DNA of 64,000 nucleotides, taken from assembly GCA_040217815.1 (NCBI GenBank), contig JBEHWI010000006.1:39745-103744 (forward strand), written 5' to 3'. This DNA comes from UBA5314 sp040217815 (GTDB lineage: Bacteria > Bacillota > Syntrophomonadia > Syntrophomonadales > Syntrophomonadaceae). A program made the translations under genes and the position numbers. The notes under the pieces are model-generated. The model saw nothing but the letters and a program-made list of their open reading frames with translations. It ran no database searches and was not told the origin of the DNA. Below, piece by piece: positions 24,237 through 32,634 of this stretch. Positions within the stretch are counted from its first letter, which is position 1, and every line of letters starts with the position of its first letter.

Positions 24237-26369
24237 TTAAGTCTCTGGTTTAAGGGACAGGGCTACCTTCCCCCTCCCTTTGTCCACTGATAAAACCCTG
24301 ACCGACACAACATCTCCAACCGATACGACTTCGCTGGGATGCCGTATAAAGCGCTCCGCCATTTCCGATATGTGGACAAGCCCATCGTTTTTTATACCTA
24401 TGTCCACGAATGCCCCGAAATCCACGACATTTCGCACTGTTCCATTCAATACCATGCCCGGCAGAAGGTCGTCAATGCTTAAAACATCGGTCCTGAATAT
24501 AGGTGCAGGCAAATCCTCACGAGGATCCCGGTGCGGCTTTTGCAGGCAGTCCAGCACATCCTTCAGAGTGGGCTCGCCGGCTTCCAACTCCTGGCTCAGC
24601 TTTTTAATGCTCAAGCCCCTCAACTTTTCAGTCAGAACCGGTTTGCCTATGTCGCCGGGATCGGCCCCCACGCTATTCAACAGCTTTTCCGCCAGCCCAT
24701 ACGATTCAGGATGAATCGCAGTGGAATCCAGAGGATTCTCTCCACCGTATACCCGCAAAAATCCAGCCGCCTGTTCATAGGCTTTGGGCCCCAATTTCGG
24801 AACTTTCAGAAGCTGCCTGCGGTTTTTAAAGCGCCCGTTTTCGTCGCGGTGTTTTACAATGTTGCCGGCCACCGCTGCACTTAATCCGGACACATAGGAA
24901 AGCAGCGATGGTGACGCCGTGTTCAACTCGACCCCCACCCGGTTGACAGCCGATTCAACTACCGCGTTCAGACTGCTGTCCAGTTCCTTGCGCGGTAGAT
25001 CATGCTGGTATTGCCCTACCCCTATAGCTTTAGGTTCTATCTTGACCAGCTCAGCCAGTGGATCCTGCAGACGGCGGGCAATGGAAACCGCACTACGTTC
25101 GGATACATCCAGTTCCGGGAACTCCTGAGCGGCCAGTTTGGAAGCCGAGTAGACGCTGGCCCCCGCTTCACTGACTATTGTATAAGGTACGGTCAGAGCC
25201 ATTTCCCTGATCAGGTCGGCGATAAATTGCTCCGTTTCCCGGGAAGCGGTCCCGTTGCCAATGGCTATGACGGTCACTCCGTACTTGCGTATTTTTTCGG
25301 TAAGGATTTTTTTGGCTTCGGCAATCTTTTTGTGCGGGGGTGTGGGGTACACCACCCCCACCTCCAGCATTTTACCGGTATCATCCACCACCGTCCATTT
25401 GCAACCGGTGCGGTAGGCGGGGTCGAGCCCCAGGACAATCTGCCCTTTTACCGGAGGCTGGAGCAGCAGCCCGCCCAGGTTTTGAGCAAAAACCTTTATG
25501 GCCTGTTCCTGGGCCCTTTGGCTGAGCTCCGCTCTCAAGTCCCGCTCCACAGCCGGTTTACTCAATCGCAGGTAGCCGTCTTTGACCGCTTCTGACACAT
25601 AGTCGGCTGTAATTCCCGTTTTTACCCAGCTTCCCTCCAGGTATTCAATAATACGGTCAGGCTCTACAGTCAGAGCTACTTTTAAAATGTCTTCCCGTTC
25701 TCCGCGGTTAATTGCTAAAATTCGGTGGGGAGGGATCTTGGCCACCGCTTCCTGGTATTCATAGTACATGCGATAGGGCGATTCCAACTCCCGGTCTCTG
25801 GCTGCCACCTGTAATATTCCGGTTCGCCTGGTATAATCCCGTATCCAGCCCCGGCCTATGGCGTCTTCAGCTGCCATTTCAGCCACTATATCCATGGCTC
25901 CCTGCAAAGCTTCATGGCTGGATAAATCCTCTGATGTGTAGAGCAGGGCTTCTTCTTCAACATTCCCCGTCTGGGGGAAAGACAGAAAGTAGTCAGCCAA
26001 TCCTTGCAGACCTTTTTCCCGGGCCTGGGAGGCCCTGGTTTTGCGCTTCGGCCTATAAGGCAGGTAGAGGTCCTCCACCTGCACCAGCTTTTCTGCCTGG
26101 CGAATCATAACCGTCAGTTGCTCGGTTAGTTGGCCCTGCTCATCTATAAGCCTCAAAACCTCTTCTTTACGCTGTTCAAGGTTGCGGTGAAACTGCAACC
26201 TTTCTTCAATGAGGCGAATCTGGTTTTCATCCAGACCCCCGGTGGCCTCCTTGCGGTAGCGGGCCACAAAAGGCACGGTGTTGCCGCCGTCAAGAAGCTG
26301 GATGCAGGCCTTGACCTGCTGCAGAGATATTCCGGTTTCCTGGACTATGCGGGGATAAATGTGCTCCAC
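24237..26369 (-). CDS. tex: Tex-family RNA-binding transcription accessory protein
   Basis: A 710-residue protein with full Tex architecture: an N-terminal helical part, a YqgF-like domain (IVLGLDPAYRTGCKWTVVDDTG near 320), helix-hairpin-helix segments (near 500-560, FKNRRQLLKVPKLGPKAYEQAAGFLR) and a C-terminal S1 RNA-binding domain (PGMVLNGTVRNVVDFGAFVDIGIKNDGLVHIS near 635-705). Tex acts in transcription and translation fidelity. The start is GTG at 26369, with GGAGGAG seven bases upstream. It has normal length and is monocistronic. Confidence 0.93.
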   Translation of the reverse strand: MEHIYPRIVQETGISLQQVKACIQLLDGGNTVPFVARYRKEATGGLDENQIRLIEERLQFHRNLEQRKEEVLRLIDEQGQLTEQLTVMIRQAEKLVQVEDLYLPYRPKRKTRASQAREKGLQGLADYFLSFPQTGNVEEEALLYTSEDLSSHEALQGAMDIVAEMAAEDAIGRGWIRDYTRRTGILQVAARDRELESPYRMYYEYQEAVAKIPPHRILAINRGEREDILKVALTVEPDRIIEYLEGSWVKTGITADYVSEAVKDGYLRLSKPAVERDLRAELSQRAQEQAIKVFAQNLGGLLLQPPVKGQIVLGLDPAYRTGCKWTVVDDTGKMLEVGVVYPTPPHKKIAEAKKILTEKIRKYGVTVIAIGNGTASRETEQFIADLIREMALTVPYTIVSEAGASVYSASKLAAQEFPELDVSERSAVSIARRLQDPLAELVKIEPKAIGVGQYQHDLPRKELDSSLNAVVESAVNRVGVELNTASPSLLSYVSGLSAAVAGNIVKHRDENGRFKNRRQLLKVPKLGPKAYEQAAGFLRVYGGENPLDSTAIHPESYGLAEKLLNSVGADPGDIGKPVLTEKLRGLSIKKLSQELEAGEPTLKDVLDCLQKPHRDPREDLPAPIFRTDVLSIDDLLPGMVLNGTVRNVVDFGAFVDIGIKNDGLVHISEMAERFIRHPSEVVSVGDVVSVRVLSVDKGRGKVALSLKPET

Positions 26370-26470
26370 TCAATCGCTCCTCCATTTTAGAAAGTGTTTT
26401 TCGGCATCAATGCTATTGTAACACAGTATCTTTTTAAGCCCATGAGTTCCTGGGGGTTTTCATTCCAGCA

Positions 26471-26496
26471 AAAGAAGAACGGGCCCAAGGCCCGCT
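26471..26496 (-). terminator. Terminator of LytTR gene
   Basis: On the minus strand CGGGCC-TTG-GGCCCG is followed by TTCTTCTTTTG. It lies between the LytTR regulator and tex on the same strand. Confidence 0.6.
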
Positions 26497-26619
26497 CCCT
26501 CTCAACCACTAGGACTCTCCCATTGGTTGTAATCTGTTTCGCATTATGGCAAAAGATATAGCGGTTCCCCATGGTTCCCCTATAAAACCAGCCATGAATT
26601 CATCCCAACTTGTGTCTGT

Positions 26620-27327
26620 CTATTGATTTTTGAGCATATCGTAATAGATCTGAGATTTGTAACGACTCATCAGGGCTTTGGCATTGTAATTGAGGAATTC
26701 GATTTCGTAGGTCCGGTCGTGCATATATCTGACCTGGCTTATTGCTTTGACGTTGACAATAAATGAACGGTGCACCCGGAGGAATCCCTCCCCCAGCTGG
26801 CGCTCCATATTGTCCAGCGTGCTGCGCACCGAAAAAATCCCCCGTCTGGTGTGAATCAGGCATTTGCCACTGTTTGCTTCAATAAACAGGACCTCATCCT
26901 TAACTACATTTACCAGGCTGCCCTTGGTTTTAATGCTCAACAGGCCTGCTTTCACTCTGGTGGAGGTTCTTTGCATAATCCCCATTATCAATTGTTCCAG
27001 CGTCTCTTTAGTGGGAGGTTCGTGATATATGCGGCGGACTTCCAGGAACGAGCAGACCGCGAATTGGCAGAAGTTGTTGATCAAAATCATCTCCGGGACA
27101 TACCGGTAGCTGCGCTCATAGAATTCGTGGCGGTTGTCGTCAATCAACTGGGCGTCAACTATAGCCATCTGGGGTCCATGCTTCCGAGCAAGTGTATAAA
27201 ACTCGTCCAGCGATCCTGCTTCGAAAATAGGGGTTATCCCAGGTATATGTTCTAAAATACTGCGGAGAAAGTTGCGTTGATACTCCTCTGATACAAACAC
27301 GATCATTTCTACAAATACCTTACGCAT
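26620..27327 (-). CDS. LytTR-family response regulator with degenerate receiver
   Basis: A 235-residue protein. The C-terminal LytTR DNA-binding domain is clear (VVKDEVLFIEANSGKCLIHTRRGIFSVRSTLDNMERQLGEGFLRVHRSFIVN). The N-terminal receiver-like part keeps a possible phospho-acceptor (MAIVDAQLID), but the acidic pair is SEE and the conserved Lys is not obvious (YHEPPTKE). It may not be phosphorylated normally. The start is uncertain: ATG at 27327 has AAAAGGA very close, and ATG at 27306 has AAGG at about ten bases. It is an orphan without a kinase, next to the chemotaxis-like pair. Confidence 0.75.
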   Translation of the reverse strand: MRKVFVEMIVFVSEEYQRNFLRSILEHIPGITPIFEAGSLDEFYTLARKHGPQMAIVDAQLIDDNRHEFYERSYRYVPEMILINNFCQFAVCSFLEVRRIYHEPPTKETLEQLIMGIMQRTSTRVKAGLLSIKTKGSLVNVVKDEVLFIEANSGKCLIHTRRGIFSVRSTLDNMERQLGEGFLRVHRSFIVNVKAISQVRYMHDRTYEIEFLNYNAKALMSRYKSQIYYDMLKNQ

Positions 27328-27695
27328 AAATCCTTTTCTGACAAATATATCACAAGTTACTAACTAATGTCGTCTATTCATCTAACTAAAGCGGGTATTC
27401 GCTGCAAATATAAGTAATTTTAAATACCATATCCGATAGATAATTTGGAAGTTGCAATATATCTTGTTGTCTTAGTCACTGCCCTGGGACAGGAGTGGAA
27501 ATATATAAATAACAGGAAGGAGGTTAAAGCAAAACTAAATCCATGCTCTTATCAGCAGAAACCCGGAAATATTTGCCTTAATAATTAAAGAAACATTATA
27601 AGGGGGTAAAGCAGGACCGAGTCAACGCGTCCTGTCTTAAGAAGCCGGTCATTATTACCTCAGTCTTTAAAGAAACATTATTGGGAGGAATATTT
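27328..27695 (+). promoter_or_regulatory. Leader region of the chemoreceptor gene with a duplicated ribosome-site segment
   Basis: About 370 bases without a convincing gene. The segment TTAAAGAAACATTAT followed by a G-rich ribosome-like site occurs twice, near 27586 and 27667. The second copy supplies the real start at 27696. A third site, AGGAAGGAGG near 27514, precedes a 12-codon frame at 27542. A small stem CAGGAC/GTCCTG lies near 27612-27634. A duplicated leader or upstream peptide is possible; no known riboswitch was recognised. Confidence 0.35.
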
Positions 27696-29636
27696 GTGGC
27701 CAAAAAATTATCACAACCATCAACATTCTCAGAAAGAACCAACCTCGTCAGCAAGGATGAAGATGAGTTAATAGCCCAAAAAAGAGAACAGGCCCGGAAA
27801 ATGGCCCAGGAAAAGTCGCGCGCCCGGACCCTGGCCAAACAACAGGCGATGGCAGAGAGAATAGCGTCAGCCGCGGATCAACTGGTCAACGGAGTCAGTG
27901 AAGCCAATACTGCCGCTCACGAATTCGCCACCCTGGCTGATGAAGTGGCAACCGCTTCAGCCAATGCCGGTTACAATGCGGAAAAAGTTCGCGAAGCCAG
28001 TATTCAACTGAATGATTCAGCCCGCGCCCAAGCCCGGGTTTTGGATGATTTGATGGCCAAGAGCAATCTGGTCATAGCTGCAGCCCAGGAGTCGATCCAG
28101 ACCATGAAGGATATGGCCGGGCTCACCAAAGTGGCCGCTAGTAAAAATACCCTCTCCGGCAAAAGGGTTCAGGATCTGGAAGTACAATCCCAGCGTATCG
28201 GGGATATTGTGCAAGCCGTGGTTATGATCGCCGATCAGACCAACCTGCTGGCCTTGAACGCGGCCATCGAAGCAGCCCGAGCCGGGGAACACGGGCGTGG
28301 GTTTGCGGTGGTGGCTGACGAAGTCCGTAACCTGGCTGAAATATCGGAACGTTCCGCCCGGGATATTCGCGGAGTGGTTGAAGAGATTCGTAATTTGGTG
28401 ACCGAGGTGGTTAAAGACATAAATCTGGCGGTAGACAATTTTAACTCCATGGCTGATGTAGTTGAAGAAGCCGTAGAGGGATTCACCCAGGTGGGTGAAC
28501 TGGTTACCGGCTACGGGCAAAAATTCATGGGAATTAAGGTTTTGTCCGAAGGCATGGGAGAAATGGCCGGTAAGCTGCTCAGTTTCAGCGACAGGAGCAC
28601 GGCGGCCACTGATGAAGCAGCGGCCGGAACCAGGGAGATTTCCAAATCAGTTGCCGAACAGAGCAAAGCCCTGGCCGAGGTGAACACCGCCTGCCAGGAA
28701 TTGAGCGAAATGGCGGAGGATCTCAAGACCTCTACCAACACCAGTAAATCAGCCGAAGAGGTGGCCGCGAGCGCCGAACAGCTTTCCGCCAATATCGAGG
28801 AGATGAGCAGCACCGCCGCCGAGATAGCCGGAGTAATACTCAGCATGAACGAGGGAATTAACTCTATATGCCAGGAATCCAAAGAGGCATTGGTCCTTAT
28901 GCAATCAGCGCAAAACACCTATGAAGGGATGTCCAGGCTGGGAACCGAGTCCGGAGAGATCAGAGTGACAGCCTTGGAAAATTTGGAAGCGTCACGGAGC
29001 AAGGCCAGAGAGATAGTCCAGCTCCTCAACGACAGCACTAAATCTTATGAAGTTACCAATGCCTCCCTGAATGATCTTCAGGATAAGATCCGCCGCATCG
29101 AAAAAATCGTGGATACCATTCAGAATGTGTCCATCCAGACCAATATGCTGGCAGTCAACGGTTTTGTGGAAGCGGCTACGGCCGGTGAGCACGGCCGCGG
29201 GTTTTCCGTAGTGGCCAGCGACATCCGCAACCTGGCCACTGAATCAGCCGAAAATGCTGATAAAATTAAGGATTTGATCCGCGAAATCCAAAACCTGATG
29301 GGCAAAGTGATGACCGACATCAACCAATCAGAAACTGCCGCGCAGGAAGCTGCCGCTTTTGTTCCAGTGGCCGTCAAGAAGAATAGCGCGGTTAATGACG
29401 CTTTTGCCGAAATCGACCGGGTTCGGGCCGGCTACTGGGAAACCGTCCAGGGTATAAAGAACGGGTTGGAGACTAATTCCGAACAGATCGGTGAGATGAG
29501 TAATACGGTGGGGAAGGTCGAAGGCATGATCAAAGAAGCCACCGTGGTGGGCCAAGAGCAGGCTCGGAGCATAGAAGAACTGGCCGGTTTTATAGAGGAT
29601 ATCGCCTCGGTCGCTGATGAGATGCAGATGGGTTGA
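27696..29636 (+). CDS. Soluble chemoreceptor with two signalling domains
   Basis: 646 residues, no transmembrane helix, mostly long coiled coil. It carries two methyl-accepting chemotaxis tips: IADQTNLLALNAAIEAARAGEHGRGFAVVADEVRNLA near residues 177-215, and VSIQTNMLAVNGFVEAATAGEHGRGFSVVASDIRNLA near 480-520. Ordinary receptors have one. The second tip has substitutions (V-N-G-F, A-A-T) in the normally invariant core. There is no N-terminal sensor domain, so input may come from partners. The start is GTG at 27696, with GGGAGG seven bases upstream. The triple-CheW gene follows after 38 bp, probably in one operon. Confidence 0.82.
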   Translation: MAKKLSQPSTFSERTNLVSKDEDELIAQKREQARKMAQEKSRARTLAKQQAMAERIASAADQLVNGVSEANTAAHEFATLADEVATASANAGYNAEKVREASIQLNDSARAQARVLDDLMAKSNLVIAAAQESIQTMKDMAGLTKVAASKNTLSGKRVQDLEVQSQRIGDIVQAVVMIADQTNLLALNAAIEAARAGEHGRGFAVVADEVRNLAEISERSARDIRGVVEEIRNLVTEVVKDINLAVDNFNSMADVVEEAVEGFTQVGELVTGYGQKFMGIKVLSEGMGEMAGKLLSFSDRSTAATDEAAAGTREISKSVAEQSKALAEVNTACQELSEMAEDLKTSTNTSKSAEEVAASAEQLSANIEEMSSTAAEIAGVILSMNEGINSICQESKEALVLMQSAQNTYEGMSRLGTESGEIRVTALENLEASRSKAREIVQLLNDSTKSYEVTNASLNDLQDKIRRIEKIVDTIQNVSIQTNMLAVNGFVEAATAGEHGRGFSVVASDIRNLATESAENADKIKDLIREIQNLMGKVMTDINQSETAAQEAAAFVPVAVKKNSAVNDAFAEIDRVRAGYWETVQGIKNGLETNSEQIGEMSNTVGKVEGMIKEATVVGQEQARSIEELAGFIEDIASVADEMQMG

Positions 29637-29674
29637 TTACCCGGGAGAAAACGCTTATAAAGGAGGTACTCTAG

Positions 29675-31198
29675 ATGCACACAGATAGTGTTTTTTCCAC
29701 GGCCGAAATGCAGCTGGTCACCTTTGCTCTGGGAGAGGAAAGCTTCGGCATAGACATCATGAATGTGCAGGAAATCATCAGGATTCCTGAACTGGTAAGG
29801 GTTCCTCAATCCCTCCCCTATGTCCGCGGGGTTAGCAACCTGCGCGGCTCAATCCTTCCGGTTATTGACACCCGGGCCAAATTCGGCATGGCCAGCCAGA
29901 ACATTGACAGCTCCAGCCGGGTTATCGTGGTAAATGTAAACGGGAAGGCGGCCGGTTTGAACGTGGACTCGGTATCAGAAATAATACGGGTGGACTCTCG
30001 CAGCATTGAAGCAGCCCCCGCGAGCCTGGGCAGCGGTCTGGACAGCACGTCCATAACCGGAGTGGTTAAGTGTGAAGGTGCCAGAAAATTGGTCATGATT
30101 CTTAATACTGCTTCACTGTGCAATATACAGGAGGGTGCGACCGTCCTGAACCAGGGTGGGAGCAGGACGGACACTGCTCAAAATCAATCAGTCCGGGACG
30201 AAATTCAGATCGTATCCTTTTTAGTAGGTGAAGAAGAATACGGCCTGGACCTAGGAGCCGTCAGAGAAATTATACGCTTCCCCGCTATTGCCAAAGTGCC
30301 GAACGCTCCCGACTATATCAAGGGGATCATATCGCTGCGCAATTCCCTGATGCCCATCATCGACCTGCGCACCAAACTGGGAGCGGGCAGTGATCAGGTC
30401 GACACCGGCACCAGAGTTATAATCGTGGACCTTAACGGGATAAACGTGGGGGTTACGGTAGACCGGGTATTTGAGGTTATACGGCTGCCGCGCGAAACAG
30501 TATTCCCCCCGCCGCAGGTATTTGACAATCAGGCCGGAGAAAGGATTACCGGTATCGCCCGTTTGGACAACGGCAAAAGAATTATCATGCTGCTGGATTT
30601 ACAGGACGTTATCAACTCATCAATGATTCAAAACCTGAAAAACGATGCATCATATCTCACCCCTGAAAACGAAGAAGTAGTGTTAGATAATAACGCTGAT
30701 TCCGACGAACAGATGGTAGTGTTTCGCCTGGCCGGTGAGCAGTACGGGGTGCGCATCAGCCAGATTCAGGAAATAACCAAACTGGCCAAAATCACTCGTG
30801 TACCCCGGGCGCCGGAGTATGTAGAGGGCGTTTTTAACCTGCGCGGCGATCTGATTCCGGTCATCGACCTGAGGAGGCGTTTTGTCATGCCTTCCGGAGA
30901 GCGAACCGACCGCAGCCGCATAATGGTAGCCGAATTAAACCAGAACAAGGCTGGAATAATAGTCGACGAAGTGCTTGAAGTACTGCAAATACCATCCGGT
31001 TGCCTTGAAGAAATGCCCGGTATTGTCAACGAGAGCCAGGATACGGCTTATATCAACGGAATTGTAAAAATGGGAGAACGCCTCATCATGGGCCTCGATC
31101 TTAATAGCATCCTGGCCGAAGAACAATGGCAGCAGTTGAAAAAAATGACCCGGCAGCCGGCTGCCGCCAAGACACCGGCTAAACCGAAAAAGAAATAG
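29675..31198 (+). CDS. Triple CheW-domain coupling protein
   Basis: A 507-residue protein made of three CheW domains, roughly residues 8-150, 175-320 and 345-490. Each has the pattern of a G-E-E/Q-x-(F/Y)-G-(I/L/V) start, EI.(I/K)......V.R.P, and G...LRG...P.IDLR. CheW couples receptors to the kinase CheA. Three fused domains could bridge several receptor tips or form a scaffold. A Lys/Pro/Ala tail ends the protein. No CheA, CheY or CheR lies nearby, so the partner kinase is elsewhere or absent. The start is ATG, with AAAGGAGGT eight bases upstream. Confidence 0.9.
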   Translation: MHTDSVFSTAEMQLVTFALGEESFGIDIMNVQEIIRIPELVRVPQSLPYVRGVSNLRGSILPVIDTRAKFGMASQNIDSSSRVIVVNVNGKAAGLNVDSVSEIIRVDSRSIEAAPASLGSGLDSTSITGVVKCEGARKLVMILNTASLCNIQEGATVLNQGGSRTDTAQNQSVRDEIQIVSFLVGEEEYGLDLGAVREIIRFPAIAKVPNAPDYIKGIISLRNSLMPIIDLRTKLGAGSDQVDTGTRVIIVDLNGINVGVTVDRVFEVIRLPRETVFPPPQVFDNQAGERITGIARLDNGKRIIMLLDLQDVINSSMIQNLKNDASYLTPENEEVVLDNNADSDEQMVVFRLAGEQYGVRISQIQEITKLAKITRVPRAPEYVEGVFNLRGDLIPVIDLRRRFVMPSGERTDRSRIMVAELNQNKAGIIVDEVLEVLQIPSGCLEEMPGIVNESQDTAYINGIVKMGERLIMGLDLNSILAEEQWQQLKKMTRQPAAAKTPAKPKKK

Positions 31199-31236
31199 TC
31201 CTTCCCAATAGCTTACTGCCCCAGAGTAAGCAGCAG

Positions 31237-31270
31237 AAACAGGGGGATAGAGGGAACTATCCTCCTGTTT
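31237..31270 (+). terminator. Terminator after chemotaxis-like pair
   Basis: AAACAGG-GGATAG and CTATCC-CCTGTTT arms (14 bp, one mismatch) with loop AGGGAA. A smaller GCTTACT/AGTAAGC stem precedes it at 31211. Confidence 0.6.
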
Positions 31271-31335
31271 CATGTTATTTACTAATATATCAAGCAGGAA
31301 TATTCCCGTATTTGATGGAATACCTTGCACAAGCA

Positions 31336-31495
31336 GTACACTGTCAACCCTATTTCTGTATAGTACTCACCGAGGAAAATTTTCATAGGGCAAGGCGGAG
31401 GAATGAGTAATACTGGACGTATTACGATTGACGACAACGCAGTCATACGTAAATTTAACCGGTGATAATATATAGAAATAGGGTCGACAGTGTAC
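31336..31495. mobile_element. MITE-like element, 160 bp, with terminal inverted repeats
   Basis: Ends GTACACTGTCAACCCTATTT and its complement form inverted repeats of about 27 bp with two mismatches. The 105-bp interior has no gene but includes a nested TCACCG/CGGTGA pair. The ends match the hairpin at 6520-6564. This suggests a non-autonomous element mobilised by a transposase elsewhere. It lies between the triple-CheW gene and the protease pair. Confidence 0.65.
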
Positions 31496-31555
31496 TAACG
31501 CATATACTTTGTTTTACTCAACCTGGAAGACATTTTATTGGGAGGAAATACATAA

Positions 31556-32590
31556 ATGACACGAAAAGTCATGGGATTTCTATTAGCCATGGCCATTTTA
31601 GCAGCCTTTCCCGGGTCTGCAGCAGCCATACCCAAAGTTCTCATCAATGGTTATTCCCTGAATTTAGATGTTCCTCCACAGATTCAGAACGGCCGGGTTA
31701 TGGTGCCCATCAGCCCAGTGTTCAAATCCCTGGGAGGGGAGGTCACCTGGGTTGGTGAAACCCAGACCATCCTGGGCAAAAGATATCTGACCCGCATAGC
31801 CCTCCAAGTAGGCAAAACCAGTGCAATACTTAATGGAGTTGAGCTCACCTTGGACAGTCCTCCGGTGATCATTGACGGAAGAACCCTGATCCCTGTAAGC
31901 TTAATCGCTCGGGCCCTTGGAGCTGAGGTCATGTGGGATGCACCATCCGAAACCGTTTCAGTGGTCGTGTCCGATACCGATGGCCTCCCCACCAACACGC
32001 AAATAATGGAATGTTTGGGTCCTACCGTCGTTGAGTTGACCACTATGGATAAAAGCGGAGCAGCGTATGCCTACGGAAGCGGGGTCATTGTATCATCTGA
32101 CGGTAAAATAGTAACCAACTACCATGTTTTAGAGGGGGCAACCCAGGTTGAGGTTAACCTTGAAAACGGCAAAACCTACACTTGTAAAGAGATGCTAGGT
32201 TATGACGTGGACCGTGATATAGCTGTGTTGAAAATTGAAGCCAGCGGGCTTCCCAAGGCTGAGTTGGGCGACTCCGACAAGGTAATAACCGGTAACAATA
32301 TTTTAACCATCGGCTGCCCCCAGGGCCTGGAACGAACCATGTCCGACGGTTTGGTCAGCTCCATACGGACCTTTGAAGAACAGAAGTATATTCAAATTTC
32401 AGCACCTATTGACCACGGCAGCAGCGGTGGAGCATTGATTGACAACACCGGCCAGGTTATTGGAATAACCTGCGCGACCATTGAATATGCTCAAAACCTC
32501 AATTTTGCCATTCCTATTAACGATGTTAAAGATATAATTAAAGTCGAGACTTTTAGCCCGTTCACTTCGGTCTTTACCGACAGGTACTAG
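31556..32590 (+). CDS. Secreted HtrA-like serine protease with copper-amine-oxidase-N domain
   Basis: 344 residues. A signal peptide (residues 1-24, ending SAAA) is followed by a copper amine oxidase N-terminal-like domain (25-138: VLINGYSLNLDVPPQ, GRVMVPISPVFKSLGGEVTW, PPVIIDGRTLIPV). The trypsin-like domain follows with an intact triad: His190 (VTNYHVLEG), Asp221 (DRDIAVLKIE), Ser290 (DHGSSGGALID). It has no PDZ domain. It should act outside the membrane, in quality control or processing. The start is ATG at 31556, with GGGAGG upstream. A related gene with a dead active site follows after 44 bp. Confidence 0.85.
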   Translation: MTRKVMGFLLAMAILAAFPGSAAAIPKVLINGYSLNLDVPPQIQNGRVMVPISPVFKSLGGEVTWVGETQTILGKRYLTRIALQVGKTSAILNGVELTLDSPPVIIDGRTLIPVSLIARALGAEVMWDAPSETVSVVVSDTDGLPTNTQIMECLGPTVVELTTMDKSGAAYAYGSGVIVSSDGKIVTNYHVLEGATQVEVNLENGKTYTCKEMLGYDVDRDIAVLKIEASGLPKAELGDSDKVITGNNILTIGCPQGLERTMSDGLVSSIRTFEEQKYIQISAPIDHGSSGGALIDNTGQVIGITCATIEYAQNLNFAIPINDVKDIIKVETFSPFTSVFTDRY

Positions 32591-32634
32591 TAGTAGACTG
32601 TTAACTATTCTGTTTGTTCATGAGGATGGCGTAT

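Noticed and set aside
26387..26572. Possible 61-residue minus-strand protein between tex and the LytTR gene
   Set aside because: It overlaps the LytTR terminator and has no ribosome site.
27541..27695. Cyclic di-GMP or other known riboswitch before the chemoreceptor
   Set aside because: The conserved GEMM core and other familiar riboswitch cores could not be found; only a small stem and duplicated ribosome-site segment are visible.
32593..32605. Third copy of the MITE end (GTAGACTGTTAAC)
   Set aside because: Only about 13 bases match and no second end was found, so it is not listed as an element, only mentioned in the MITE finding.
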